Source: Enterobacter ludwigii (GTDB lineage Bacteria > Pseudomonadota > Gammaproteobacteria > Enterobacterales > Enterobacteriaceae). From it: a stretch of 64,000 nt of DNA. Within the stretch, counting starts at the first letter, position 1. Each line of letters begins with the position of its first letter. This document shows, one piece after another, positions 51,708 to 60,302 of this stretch. The notes beneath the pieces are model-generated. The model saw only the letters and a program-made list of their open reading frames with translations, searched no databases and was not told the origin of the DNA. The stretch lies in the NCBI GenBank assembly GCA_023023105.1, contig CP083824.1, forward strand, positions 558,001-622,000, read 5' to 3'. A program made the position numbers and the translations under genes.

Positions 51708-53123
51708 ATGCACACTATCGAACAGATCTTTATTAACGGCGAATTTGTTACCCCGCACGGCACCGAACGGTTTGATTTGTACAACCCGGCGACGGCGCAG
51801 GTCATAGGGCAGGTTCGCCTGGCGGATGAGGTTGACGCCGGGCGCGCCATCGCGGCGGCAAAAGCGGCATTTCCGGCATGGTCGCAAACCTCAAAGCAGG
51901 AGCGCATCGCAGCGCTGAAGCGTATGCACGCGGCTGTAGTGGCCCGTCATGACGATTTGCTGGAAGCCGTCATTGAAGAGTACGGCGCGCCGGCCTCGCG
52001 CTCGGCGTGGATGGCCAGCTATCCGGCAGATGTTATTGCTCAGGCGATAGAGGCGCTCGAGGCGTTTGAATTCGTCACCCCCGCAGGCGCAGCAACGGTG
52101 CAGATGACCCCGCTGGGTGTGGCCGGGCTGATTACGCCGTGGAACAGCGACGCGGGCTTTATCTGCGGCAAGCTGGCAGCCGCGTTGGCAGCGGGCTGTA
52201 CGGCAGTTATCAAGCCGAGCGAAATGAGCGCCCTGCAAACCCAGATTGTCACCGAAGCGCTGCGTGATGCCGCGCTGCCGCCAGGCGTGTTTAATATCGT
52301 CACCGGGCGCGGCGAGACGGTGGGCGACACCATCAGCCGCCATCCGGACGTGGCAAAAATTTCGTTCACCGGTTCGACGAATACCGGTAAGGCTATCCTG
52401 CGCAACGCGGCGGAAAGCTTTAAGCGCGTGACCCTGGAGTTAGGCGGTAAATCGCCGACGGTCCTGCTGGATGATGTGGATCTGGTTCAGGCGATCCCGC
52501 TTGTGATTCAGGCCGGGTTTATGAACAGCGGGCAGGCGTGTGTGGCCGGAACGCGCATTCTGGTGCCGCAGTCGCGTAAGTTGGAGATCGAAACCGCGCT
52601 GGCGCAGGCAGTGGCGGCGGTGAAATCCGGTGACCCGCGCGATAGCGAAACGGATGTCGGCCCGATGGTCAGCGAAAAGCAGTGGCAGCGGGTGCAGGGC
52701 TATATCCGCAAGGGCACAGAAGAGGGAGCACGCCTGCTGGCAGGCGGTGAAGGGCGACCGGAAGGCACGCAGGACGGCTGGTTTGTGCACCCGACGCTGT
52801 TTGCGGACGTGAATAACCAGATGACGATTGCCCGCGACGAGATTTTTGGCCCGGTGCTGTGCGTGATCCCCTATCAGGACGAGGCGGAGGCTGTCGCCAT
52901 TGCCAACGACACAGAGTATGGCCTGAGTGCGGTGGTGCTGGGCGATGATGTGGTACGTGCGCGTCGTGTGGCGCAGCAGATTGTCTCCGGTCGCGTGCTG
53001 GTAAACACGCTTGCTCATGAACCGAAAGCACCGTTCGGCGGGTTTAAGCACTCTGGCGTGGGGCGCGAGATGGGCGAGTGGGGGATTCGGGCGTTTATGG
53101 AGCCGAGGTCAATTCTGGGCTAA
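51708..53123 (+). CDS. NAD(P)-dependent aldehyde dehydrogenase
   Basis: This 471-residue ALDH has the cofactor-loop motif GSTNTGKAI, the general base Glu in TLELGGKSP and the catalytic Cys in NSGQACVAG; FGPVLCV and NDTEYGLSA are conserved. The start MHTIEQIFINGEFV at 51708 has CAGGAGGG 8 bases upstream; a longer open frame runs back into the LysR gene. The aldehyde substrate cannot be told from sequence. Confidence 0.93.
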   Translation: MHTIEQIFINGEFVTPHGTERFDLYNPATAQVIGQVRLADEVDAGRAIAAAKAAFPAWSQTSKQERIAALKRMHAAVVARHDDLLEAVIEEYGAPASRSAWMASYPADVIAQAIEALEAFEFVTPAGAATVQMTPLGVAGLITPWNSDAGFICGKLAAALAAGCTAVIKPSEMSALQTQIVTEALRDAALPPGVFNIVTGRGETVGDTISRHPDVAKISFTGSTNTGKAILRNAAESFKRVTLELGGKSPTVLLDDVDLVQAIPLVIQAGFMNSGQACVAGTRILVPQSRKLEIETALAQAVAAVKSGDPRDSETDVGPMVSEKQWQRVQGYIRKGTEEGARLLAGGEGRPEGTQDGWFVHPTLFADVNNQMTIARDEIFGPVLCVIPYQDEAEAVAIANDTEYGLSAVVLGDDVVRARRVAQQIVSGRVLVNTLAHEPKAPFGGFKHSGVGREMGEWGIRAFMEPRSILG

Positions 53124-53198
53124 AACTTCGCTATTTACCGAAGCATTGTGCTTATCCATCCCGCATGCTCTCCTCAACATCACCACGGAGAGACCCTC

Positions 53199-53522
53199 AT
53201 GATCGCAGTTATTTTCGAAGCCAAAGCCGCGCCAGCCCATCAGGCGCGCTATCTTCAGCTTGCCGCAGAGCTTAAGCCTTTGCTGGCCGACATCGACGGC
53301 TTTATTGATATCGAACGTTTTCAGAGCCTGACCACCGACGGCAAAATTCTGTCCCTTTCCTGGTGGCGTGACGAAGAGGCTATCCGTCACTGGAAGCAGA
53401 ACGTTTTTCACCAGGCGGCGCAGGCTGAAGGACGGGCGTCAATTTTTGCGTACTACCGCATTCGGGTGGCGCAGATGGTGCGGGAGTATAGTTCCGAAAC
53501 CGGAGGGCATGCCGATGTATGA
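53199..53522 (+). CDS. Antibiotic-biosynthesis-monooxygenase-fold protein
   Basis: This 107-residue ABM-type ferredoxin-like protein has FIDIERFQSL, ILSLSWWRDEEAIRHWKQN and HQAAQAEGR. Such enzymes act as small cofactor-free oxygenases or haem/quinol-binding proteins. It is first in a three-gene overlapping operon and overlaps the next gene by 8 bp. The start follows GGAGAGACCCTC. Confidence 0.82.
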   Translation: MIAVIFEAKAAPAHQARYLQLAAELKPLLADIDGFIDIERFQSLTTDGKILSLSWWRDEEAIRHWKQNVFHQAAQAEGRASIFAYYRIRVAQMVREYSSETGGHADV

Positions 53523-53913
53523 CCTTCACGTGATTTTCAGCGACGGGCCCGGCGAACTGGCGCGCTTTGGGCAGCTGTTAGGCCGCAACGGCGTGGGGCT
53601 GGAGGGCGGTGGCGTATTTGGTACCGATGCCCATTTTCTCGTTGAGGATGGAGAAAAAGCGCAACGTGTTCTGATGGCGGCAGGATTTACCGTGCAGGCG
53701 GTGCGCAAGCCGATTATCAGGAAACTCAGGCAGGAGCGGCCTGGCGAGTTAGGCGACATTGCGGCGGCGCTGGCGGCACGCGGTGTGTCTATTCTTACTC
53801 AGTATAGCGACCACGCAAATCACCTTATTCTGCTGACGGATGATGATAAGCTGGCCGCAGAGATCACCGAACCCTGGGCGACCCATGTTAAAAACGAGCT
53901 TACCGCCAGATAA
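53515..53913 (+). CDS. ACT-domain-like small protein
   Basis: The protein of 132 residues looks like two ACT-type halves (MYDLHVIFSDGPGELARFGQLLGRNGVGLEGGGVF, then ERPGELGDIAAALAARGVSILTQYSDHANHLILL), the pattern of small-ligand-binding regulatory domains. The start at 53515 is chosen because GGAGG lies 8 bases upstream; an ATG two codons earlier is too close. It lies between the ABM and ArsR genes and overlaps both, suggesting it senses a ligand for the operon. Confidence 0.72.
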   Translation: MYDLHVIFSDGPGELARFGQLLGRNGVGLEGGGVFGTDAHFLVEDGEKAQRVLMAAGFTVQAVRKPIIRKLRQERPGELGDIAAALAARGVSILTQYSDHANHLILLTDDDKLAAEITEPWATHVKNELTAR

Positions 53914-54580
53914 CAGCGCGGCGCTGGAACTGGCCATTGCATCGGTGGCGGCGGCAATGGCCGATCCGTCGCGCGTGAAGATGCTCTGCGCGCTGATGGA
54001 CGGGCGCGCGTGGACGGCTACCGAACTGAGCACCGCGGCAGACGTTGCACCGTCGACCGCCAGCGGGCATCTCGCCCGGCTGGTGGAAGGGAAGTTGATT
54101 ACCTGCCTCTCTCAGGGTCGTCACCGCTATTATCGCCTTGCCGGGCACGACGTGGCGGCGCTGGTGGAGCAGATGATGGGGCTTTCGTGGAGCCGCATTA
54201 CCCCACCGGAAACCACCGCGCCGAAAGCCATGCGGGAAGCCCGGACCTGCTACGACCATCTGGCGGGTACGGTGGCGGTGCAGATCTACGATTTCATGCA
54301 GGCTGAAGGCTGGCTGGAGGCAGACGGTTCAGCGCTTACGCTATATGGCCGTGAGCAGTTCCTGAAACTCGGCATTCCGTTAAATGCTCATTCCCGCCGC
54401 AAGGCCTGCTGCGCCTGCCTCGACTGGAGCGAGCGGCGGTTTCACCTGGGTGGAGAAGCCGGCGCGTTGCTGCTCGCGCATCTGGAAAGTAAAGGCTGGA
54501 TCCAGCGGGTGGCGGGGTATAGGGAGGTGGTGGTGACGGCATTGGGGAAGGATGCCATTACCAAACATTTTAGCCGTTAA
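53885..54580 (+). CDS. ArsR-type winged-helix regulator
   Basis: This 231-residue protein has an N-terminal ArsR helix-turn-helix (MADPSRVKMLCALMDGRAWTATELSTAADVAPSTASGHLARL). A C-terminal half contains RKACCACLDWSERRFHLGG, a Cys-rich segment that may bind a metal or thiol ligand. It overlaps the preceding gene by 29 bp. It probably autoregulates the ABM/ACT/ArsR operon. The exact start is uncertain because the frame continues upstream. Confidence 0.82.
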   Translation: MLKTSLPPDNSAALELAIASVAAAMADPSRVKMLCALMDGRAWTATELSTAADVAPSTASGHLARLVEGKLITCLSQGRHRYYRLAGHDVAALVEQMMGLSWSRITPPETTAPKAMREARTCYDHLAGTVAVQIYDFMQAEGWLEADGSALTLYGREQFLKLGIPLNAHSRRKACCACLDWSERRFHLGGEAGALLLAHLESKGWIQRVAGYREVVVTALGKDAITKHFSR

Positions 54581-54760
54581 ATTCCGCTGCGGGCTGATGC
54601 CCTCACTCCGACCCTCTCTGACAGATCTGGTGTACCTCCTATTGCTCCAGGTAACCCTGTTCCAAAAACAGGCTTTCTGTACAATAGTTCTCTATACCCA
54701 AACTGACCCAGGCTGGTCGGTTAAGGAATATTCGTCCTGACGACAGAAAAGGAATATGCA

Positions 54761-55564
54761 ATGGATATCGCTCTTTTTCCTGGGCAGAGTCGGCGCCAGT
54801 GGGCTGATACAATGATCAATCTGGAAGCCCGAAAGCTTGTGAATACAGCAAATACCGTCGCGGCCATGCACCTCACTGATTCACTGACCCGTCTGAAATT
54901 TGTGGATGAAATAAGACAGGTTGTCATGCAACAGTTTGACGCGGCGAGGAGAGCAAAGAGCGATGAAGAATGCATTACCTGCCTGAAAAAACTAAGGGCT
55001 GAGAATGAGTTCCTGCTTGAACAGTCGCGCATGCTGAAAACCGGTTATGCCCGAATCTACGCTGAAATTCAGTATGTAACAGAGCAGAATAAAATTGTCG
55101 GATACTTCATATCCGGGATTAAGGTCGTTCTCGCCGGCGTTCAGGCTGTGTTTGGCGGTGTTATGATCGCAACGATGACGCCTGCTGGTATGCTTGCCGG
55201 TGCCGTTCTGGTCGGTGATGCCCTTAATACGGTATCACGGGAGGCAGCCCGCCAGCTCCTGAATGAACCTGCTTCAGAGGGGATCCTTGCGGACGGCGCC
55301 ATGTCCGTAGCGGAATTTATGGGCTTCAGCCGCGATGTCGGCATGGGGATCTTTAATGCAACTACGCTTGCAGCCAACGTTTATGGTGTGTTTGGTCTGA
55401 CCGGGAAAGCTGAGGCCTGGCGTCTTTTTCGTTATCTTCCTGGAGACTATTACCGCAAGGTGGAAACCATGTCTCCGGGCAAACTGACGATGAAGGTTCT
55501 GGGATGGGGGGTCAGTGCGAAGGTGGTACTGGAACTCCTTACCCGTGATGACCGGAGTCGCTGA
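54761..55564 (+). CDS. DUF4225-like protein with central membrane helices, possible toxin
   Basis: This 267-residue protein has an N-terminal helical region (about 1-110, with CLKKLRAENEFLLEQSRML), then hydrophobic segments GYFISGIKVVLAGVQAVFGGVMIA and AGMLAGAVLVGDALN. A C-terminal amphipathic part ending in TRDDRSR follows. The layout resembles DUF4225 proteins of enterics. The last 26 bp overlap a convergent small two-helix membrane protein gene. A pore-forming antibacterial toxin with its immunity protein is one reading; evidence is positional and compositional only. Confidence 0.55.
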   Translation: MDIALFPGQSRRQWADTMINLEARKLVNTANTVAAMHLTDSLTRLKFVDEIRQVVMQQFDAARRAKSDEECITCLKKLRAENEFLLEQSRMLKTGYARIYAEIQYVTEQNKIVGYFISGIKVVLAGVQAVFGGVMIATMTPAGMLAGAVLVGDALNTVSREAARQLLNEPASEGILADGAMSVAEFMGFSRDVGMGIFNATTLAANVYGVFGLTGKAEAWRLFRYLPGDYYRKVETMSPGKLTMKVLGWGVSAKVVLELLTRDDRSR

Positions 55565-55868
55565 TATGTGATCTCATCAGCTTCCATGATTTATAGCCAA
55601 GTCTGACTGGCATCACCAGAAGCAGCACAATCAGCAGAAAGACGACGGCAACCAGACAGGAGATAACATGGCTGGCACTGCCAAAGATCGCGGTGAGCAG
55701 GGTGATGATGGCCATCCCGCCTGTGATCCAGGCTACCGACAGGAAATAGCCGGCCAGATCTTTCAGAACCTTTTCCTGAGATTCCCCCGTCGCCTGGTGA
55801 CGTTTGATTCTCTCGATATCCTTACTGGTGAATCCTGCCGCTATTAGTTCCTGGTTTTTCACTGTCAT
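55539..55868 (-). CDS. Small membrane protein convergent with the DUF4225-like gene
   Basis: This 109-residue protein has a soluble N-terminus (SKDIERIKRHQATGESQEKVLKDLAGYF), two transmembrane helices (VAWITGGMAIITLLTAIF, VISCLVAVVFLLIVLLLVM) and a short basic tail. It overlaps the convergent gene by 26 bp. It could be an immunity protein but no family is recognised. Confidence 0.6.
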   Translation of the reverse strand: MTVKNQELIAAGFTSKDIERIKRHQATGESQEKVLKDLAGYFLSVAWITGGMAIITLLTAIFGSASHVISCLVAVVFLLIVLLLVMPVRLGYKSWKLMRSHISDSGHHG

Positions 55869-56211
55869 TCACGTCTCCTTTAACCTGATAAAAAGAATAC
55901 ACTATTTATAAGACCGGTTCCTTCCTGCTTTTGTCTTCACCTGCCTTGATTATTGTGCCGTTGCCGTTAAATGATGTGGCTGGCAGACTACAGGGTAGAA
56001 AGGAAGTGTTTACACTGACGCCATCAGGCAAGCAGCATCAGGCACCGGCGGGTTCTGTCATACCTGATCCGGCATGACCATATTACTGGGGATCCCTCAG
56101 CCAACAGGGATAGGGATATATCGTTTCGCAATTCCTGCGCTTTTACCTCTCGTTTCTTGATACTTACCCTGATAACTATTATCGTGACCGCGTGTGATGA
56201 GAGGTTTCCCC
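55869..56211. other. Non-coding gap before the MarR operon
   Basis: About 340 bp without a convincing gene. It holds a run of short direct words (CATCAGGCA twice near 56020-56042) and the SD of the MarR gene (AGAGG at 56200-56204). I see no clear promoter or repeat. Confidence 0.4.
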
Positions 56212-56682
56212 ATGAGTGAAGAAAATCTGTTTAGCCGCAGGCCGATGGGCATGCGGATGGCAATGATCGTGCGTCAGTGGCGTGCCGTCATTGACGATGC
56301 CATTCTCGATACCGGATTAACCCAGTCGAGCTGGACAGTAATGATGCAGCTTCATCAGCTCGGGGATAACGTCTCCGTGAGTGAGCTGGCGGAGGTGCAG
56401 GGGATTGAACTGCCGCCGCTGATGCGCACTCTGACACAGTTGGAAAAGCAGGGATACCTGCTGCGCTCCGTATCGCCTTATGACAAGCGCATCCGGCTTC
56501 TGACGCTGACGCCTGAGGGAAAAGCCATATTAAAAAGGCTTACTCAGGTGATTGAGACATATCAGACGCGTGTATCGCAAAACATCGCGCCGGAGCATAT
56601 CGACATTTTCAGCGCCACCCTGAATCAATTCGCCTGCAATTTGCGGACAATCCGCGAAGAAGATAACAAGATCGAAAAATAA
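56212..56682 (+). CDS. MarR-family repressor of an efflux operon
   Basis: This 156-residue winged-helix protein has QSSWTVMMQLHQLGDNVSVSELAEVQGIELPPLMRTLTQLEKQGYLLRS and the wing PYDKRIRLLTLTPEGK. ATG 56212 is chosen because AGAGG lies 7 bases upstream; GTG/ATG codons at 56194/56197 are weaker. It is the first gene of an operon in which stop and start overlap (56682), so it likely autoregulates the pump. Confidence 0.88.
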   Translation: MSEENLFSRRPMGMRMAMIVRQWRAVIDDAILDTGLTQSSWTVMMQLHQLGDNVSVSELAEVQGIELPPLMRTLTQLEKQGYLLRSVSPYDKRIRLLTLTPEGKAILKRLTQVIETYQTRVSQNIAPEHIDIFSATLNQFACNLRTIREEDNKIEK

Positions 56683-57746
56683 TGACGCCTGAACAAAAGT
56701 TTGCCCGCTGGGTAAGGGTGAGTATTGCCTCTTTCCTGCTGATGCTTGTCTACTTTATCGTCGCGGATATCTGGATCCCGCTGACGCCAGATTCCACCGT
56801 GATGCGCGTGGTGACGCCGGTTTCTCCGCGCGTCTCCGGCTACGTGGCGGCAGTTCACGTGCATAACAACAGCCAGGTGAAGAAAGGCGATCTGCTCTTT
56901 GAACTGGATGACACGCCGTTTCGCAATAAAGTGGAAGCGGCGCAAATCGCGCTGGAGCAGGCACGTCTTTCCAACGAACAGCTGGATGCGCAAATCGCCG
57001 CCGCGCAGGCTAACCTGAAAACCGCCGTGCTGACCGCGCGTAACGACAAAGTCACGTTTGATCGTTATCAGAAGCTGAGCACCCTGCAGAACGTTTCGCA
57101 GGCGGATCTGGATAAAGTCCGCACCACCTGGCAGAGCAGCGAACAGTCTGTCAGTTCGATTCAGGCCAATATCCAGAACCTGCGCATCCAGCGCGGCGAG
57201 CGGGACGAGCACCGCAACGTGACGCTGCAAAAATACCGTAACGCGCTGGATGAAGCAGAGCTGAACCTCGGCTGGACGAAGGTCTACGCGCAGGCGGACG
57301 GTACGGTGAGTAACCTGCAGCTAAGCCCCGGTTTCTATGCCTCGTCAGGCTCAGCCGCGCTGGCGCTGGTGAACAACCAGACCGATATCGTGGCCGACTT
57401 CCGTGAAAAAAGCCTGCGTCATACCCATCAGGGCACCGACGCGGCCGTGGTGTTTGACGCCTTTCCGGGGCACGTCTTTCGCGCCCACGTGACCAGCAGC
57501 GATGCGGGGATCCTTGCGGGCCAGGAGGCCGTTAACGGCCAACTGTCAGAGCCGGAAACCTCTAACCGCTGGGTACGTGATGCCCAGCGGATGCGCATTC
57601 ACGTGACGCTGGATGAAACGCTGCCGAAGCATCTGCCAACCGGGGCACGCGCGACCGTGCAGCTCTACAACAGTGAAGGCCCGTTTGCGCGCTTCTTCTC
57701 CGGGATGCAGATCCATCTGGTAAGCCTGCTGCACTATGTCTATTAA
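56682..57746 (+). CDS. HlyD/EmrA-type membrane fusion protein
   Basis: This 354-residue adaptor has one N-terminal transmembrane helix (SIASFLLMLVYFIVADIWI), a lipoyl motif (VSPRVSGYVAAVHVHNNSQVKKGDLLFELD), a coiled hairpin (about 75-195) and the second lipoyl half with barrel (TKVYAQADGTVSNLQLSPGFYAS). It overlaps MarR by one base and the membrane-protein gene by 11 bp. It probably pairs with the DUF2955 protein for export of aromatic or other toxic compounds. Confidence 0.88.
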   Translation: MTPEQKFARWVRVSIASFLLMLVYFIVADIWIPLTPDSTVMRVVTPVSPRVSGYVAAVHVHNNSQVKKGDLLFELDDTPFRNKVEAAQIALEQARLSNEQLDAQIAAAQANLKTAVLTARNDKVTFDRYQKLSTLQNVSQADLDKVRTTWQSSEQSVSSIQANIQNLRIQRGERDEHRNVTLQKYRNALDEAELNLGWTKVYAQADGTVSNLQLSPGFYASSGSAALALVNNQTDIVADFREKSLRHTHQGTDAAVVFDAFPGHVFRAHVTSSDAGILAGQEAVNGQLSEPETSNRWVRDAQRMRIHVTLDETLPKHLPTGARATVQLYNSEGPFARFFSGMQIHLVSLLHYVY

Positions 57747-58812
57747 TACGCTGGCGCGGGTATTTACCCCGCACGGTAATATCGTCTACACGGCAAACGA
57801 TTTTCGTCAGACCCTGCGAATCGTGCTTGCCGGGATGATTGCTCTGAGCATCTCGAGTTTCTACAACACCAGCTACGGCGTGTTTTATGTGGTCTACCCG
57901 ATCATGCTTCTGTCGCTGGTCCCGGTGTTTAACCGCCACGTGGCGAAGCAGTTTATCTTCAGCGCATCGCTAAACTGCGTTGAAATGGTGATTATCATCG
58001 GCTATCTGTCGCAATGGCCGCTCATTATGACGCTGGTGGTGTTTGCCCTGTACGTGATGCGTTTTCGCTTTATGAGCAAGGGGCCATTGTTCCTGTTCGG
58101 TTCGATGGGGGTGGTGTGTCAGAGCGTGATGCTCAATTTTATGAGTTATCCCACCACCAACTGGCACACGCTTTTGTTTTCCAACATCGAAGCGAGCATC
58201 ATGGCGGTATGCCTGAGCGCGCTGATGAACTATCTCCTGCCGGATGTGGAGCCACGCAAGCCGCCACCGCTGATTGAGAAAGATGACGCCCGGGTGCGAC
58301 ACGAGTCGCTGCTCTCCGGCACCGTCGCGACGCTGATATTCGTGGTGTTTCAGATTAGCGATTTAAGCGATTCGCTCTCGGCGCTGATGGCGGGGATATT
58401 GATTCTGTTCCCGATGCACTATCGCGGCGCGGTGATGAGCTCCATCTGGCGCGTGGTCGGCGTAGTGCTGGGCTGTCTCTATATTCTTGTCGTCCAGCTT
58501 ATCCTCTACGATCACAGCAGCCATATGCTGCTGATGATGCCACTTATTGGCCTCGGCCTGGCGTTTGGTGCGCGTCTGCATGTGATGGAGAAAGTGGGGG
58601 CCGGGGTGGGGTTTTCCAGTATTACCACCATCGGCATTATGTTCGGGCAGAACATGCACCCGGACACTGACCTGGTGTTCAGCGATCTCTATCGCATCAC
58701 CTCCGTCACCTTTTCGCTGGTAGCAACGCTGACGATGGTCTTTCTCGTGCATCTGGTTTTGAATCGCTTCGAGGCGACGCGCTACGTTATCGCGCCGCCC
58801 AAAGAAGATTAG
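57736..58812 (+). CDS. DUF2955/FUSC-like inner-membrane transporter
   Basis: This 358-residue protein has two blocks of about four to five transmembrane helices, an aromatic-acid-exporter-like (FUSC) layout. Features include [26 protein letters not shown] and [19 protein letters not shown]; the segments are separated by a cytosolic [17 protein letters not shown] loop. It is translationally coupled to the HlyD gene. The substrate is unknown. Confidence 0.85.
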   Translation: MSINTLARVFTPHGNIVYTANDFRQTLRIVLAGMIALSISSFYNTSYGVFYVVYPIMLLSLVPVFNRHVAKQFIFSASLNCVEMVIIIGYLSQWPLIMTLVVFALYVMRFRFMSKGPLFLFGSMGVVCQSVMLNFMSYPTTNWHTLLFSNIEASIMAVCLSALMNYLLPDVEPRKPPPLIEKDDARVRHESLLSGTVATLIFVVFQISDLSDSLSALMAGILILFPMHYRGAVMSSIWRVVGVVLGCLYILVVQLILYDHSSHMLLMMPLIGLGLAFGARLHVMEKVGAGVGFSSITTIGIMFGQNMHPDTDLVFSDLYRITSVTFSLVATLTMVFLVHLVLNRFEATRYVIAPPKED

Positions 58813-60080
58813 AAACTCAGTACGACGGGGAGTTGCGAGAGTAAAAACAGGATCAGGCCAATCGTCCCGCCCACCAGCGTGCCGTTGACGCGGATGAACT
58901 GCAGATCCTTGCCAATATTCAGTTCAATCTGGCGGGACATATCTTTGGCATCCCAGCTTTTCACCGTGTCGCTGATGTGCCGGGTCAGGAACGCGGCGAA
59001 ATCCGGTGCGAGGCGGTGCGCGGCCTGCTCCAGATGCTCGTTCAGCGACGCCCGAAGGCTGGCGTCGTTTGACAGCGTTTCGCCAAACCACGGCCCGGCG
59101 TTGGCGATGCGCTGCTTCACGCGCGAATCCTCACTTTGCATATCCGCTTTCAGCCACTGGCGCAGGTCGGCCCACATTTCCCCCAGATAGCGGTTAAACG
59201 CCTCATCGTTCTTCAGATAGTGCTTGATGTTGTCGGCTTTCGCCGCCATCTCCGGGTCATTTATCAGGTTGTCGATAAGCTTCAACGTGGCGCGGTCGAA
59301 CGCCTGGCGGATCTGGTGCGTGCGGTCGTGGCTGATATCGTCCAGCAGCGTATTTACCGCGTTCGATACCATCTCCGCACTCTGGTCACCTAGCCACTCG
59401 GTGGGCAGCACCATCGCCTTGCGCGGGTGCTCGGTCTTCAGCCAGTGGACAATCTGGTCGGCAATAAAGTCCCGCGTGCTTTCCCGCTGAATCAGGGTAA
59501 TCAGGCGGTTGATGATGGCGTCCAGCAGCACCTGGTGGCGATTATTTCTGGTCATGCTTTCGAGGATCACGGCGCTGGTTTCGGTGAAATCCACTTTATC
59601 GATAGCCTTATGCACCGCGCGCTTGAGCAGACGCTGAATGCGTCCGTCGTCGGTGAGTTCGAGAAAACCGCTCATCACCTGCATCAGATGCAGCCCGACG
59701 CGCTGGGCGTTGTCTGGTTTACTGAACCAGGCACCGATCATCTGTGCGGGTTCATAGCGGCGGATCAACGCCACCAGCGACTGGGTATCAAGAAATTTTT
59801 CCTGCACGAACTGGCCGAGATTGTCGCCGATCCTGTCCTTATTGCGCGGGATAATTGCCGTATGGCGCGAGATGAAGGGAATGGGCACTCTGCGGAACAG
59901 CGCAACCACGGCAAACCAGTCTGCCAGCGCGCCGACCATCGCCGCCTCGGCAATGGCCTTCACGCCGCGCACCCAGAAGATCTGCGGCAGGAACAGGGTG
60001 GTGATAAACGCCGCAGAGGCCAGCAGCAGCAGCGACAGCGCCAACAGCTTGGCGCGTTTGAGTTCAGTAATTTTTTCCAT
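58809..60080 (-). CDS. yjiN: DUF445 inner-membrane protein YjiN
   Basis: This 423-residue protein has two N-terminal hydrophobic segments ([21 protein letters not shown] and a [15 protein letters not shown] motif), a long helical periplasmic or cytosolic middle, and a C-terminal helix ([19 protein letters not shown]). The DWFAV and [23 protein letters not shown] segments are DUF445 hallmarks. The start is ATG 60080; a longer frame to 60116 is unlikely. The function is unknown. It marks the yjiN-yjiR neighbourhood of the enteric chromosome. Confidence 0.88.
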   Translation of the reverse strand: MEKITELKRAKLLALSLLLLASAAFITTLFLPQIFWVRGVKAIAEAAMVGALADWFAVVALFRRVPIPFISRHTAIIPRNKDRIGDNLGQFVQEKFLDTQSLVALIRRYEPAQMIGAWFSKPDNAQRVGLHLMQVMSGFLELTDDGRIQRLLKRAVHKAIDKVDFTETSAVILESMTRNNRHQVLLDAIINRLITLIQRESTRDFIADQIVHWLKTEHPRKAMVLPTEWLGDQSAEMVSNAVNTLLDDISHDRTHQIRQAFDRATLKLIDNLINDPEMAAKADNIKHYLKNDEAFNRYLGEMWADLRQWLKADMQSEDSRVKQRIANAGPWFGETLSNDASLRASLNEHLEQAAHRLAPDFAAFLTRHISDTVKSWDAKDMSRQIELNIGKDLQFIRVNGTLVGGTIGLILFLLSQLPVVLSF

Positions 60081-60208
60081 GGGGTAAGGATAGAGGGAGA
60101 CGGGAGGAAAGTGCAAAGGTGGGATAAAACTATGTACTGGATGACGTTTTGTAGACGGGTATTAGCGATATAATGGAATATAAATCTAACACTTTTTGTT
60201 ATAAGTAA

Positions 60209-60236
60209 TTGATTGTGAATGGGTAGATGTTATAGT
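60209..60236 (+). promoter_or_regulatory. Promoter of the Septu-like operon
   Basis: TTGATT (60209-60214) and TATAGT (60231-60236) are 16 bp apart in AT-rich DNA. The -10 lies downstream of the first in-frame ATG (60219), which favours the ATG at 60303 as the real start. Confidence 0.5.
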
Positions 60237-60302
60237 GGATTTAACTTATTAATTAGTAACTCTTCTTTTCAATCACTCTTTTGTCACTATACGGACATAG
60301 CA

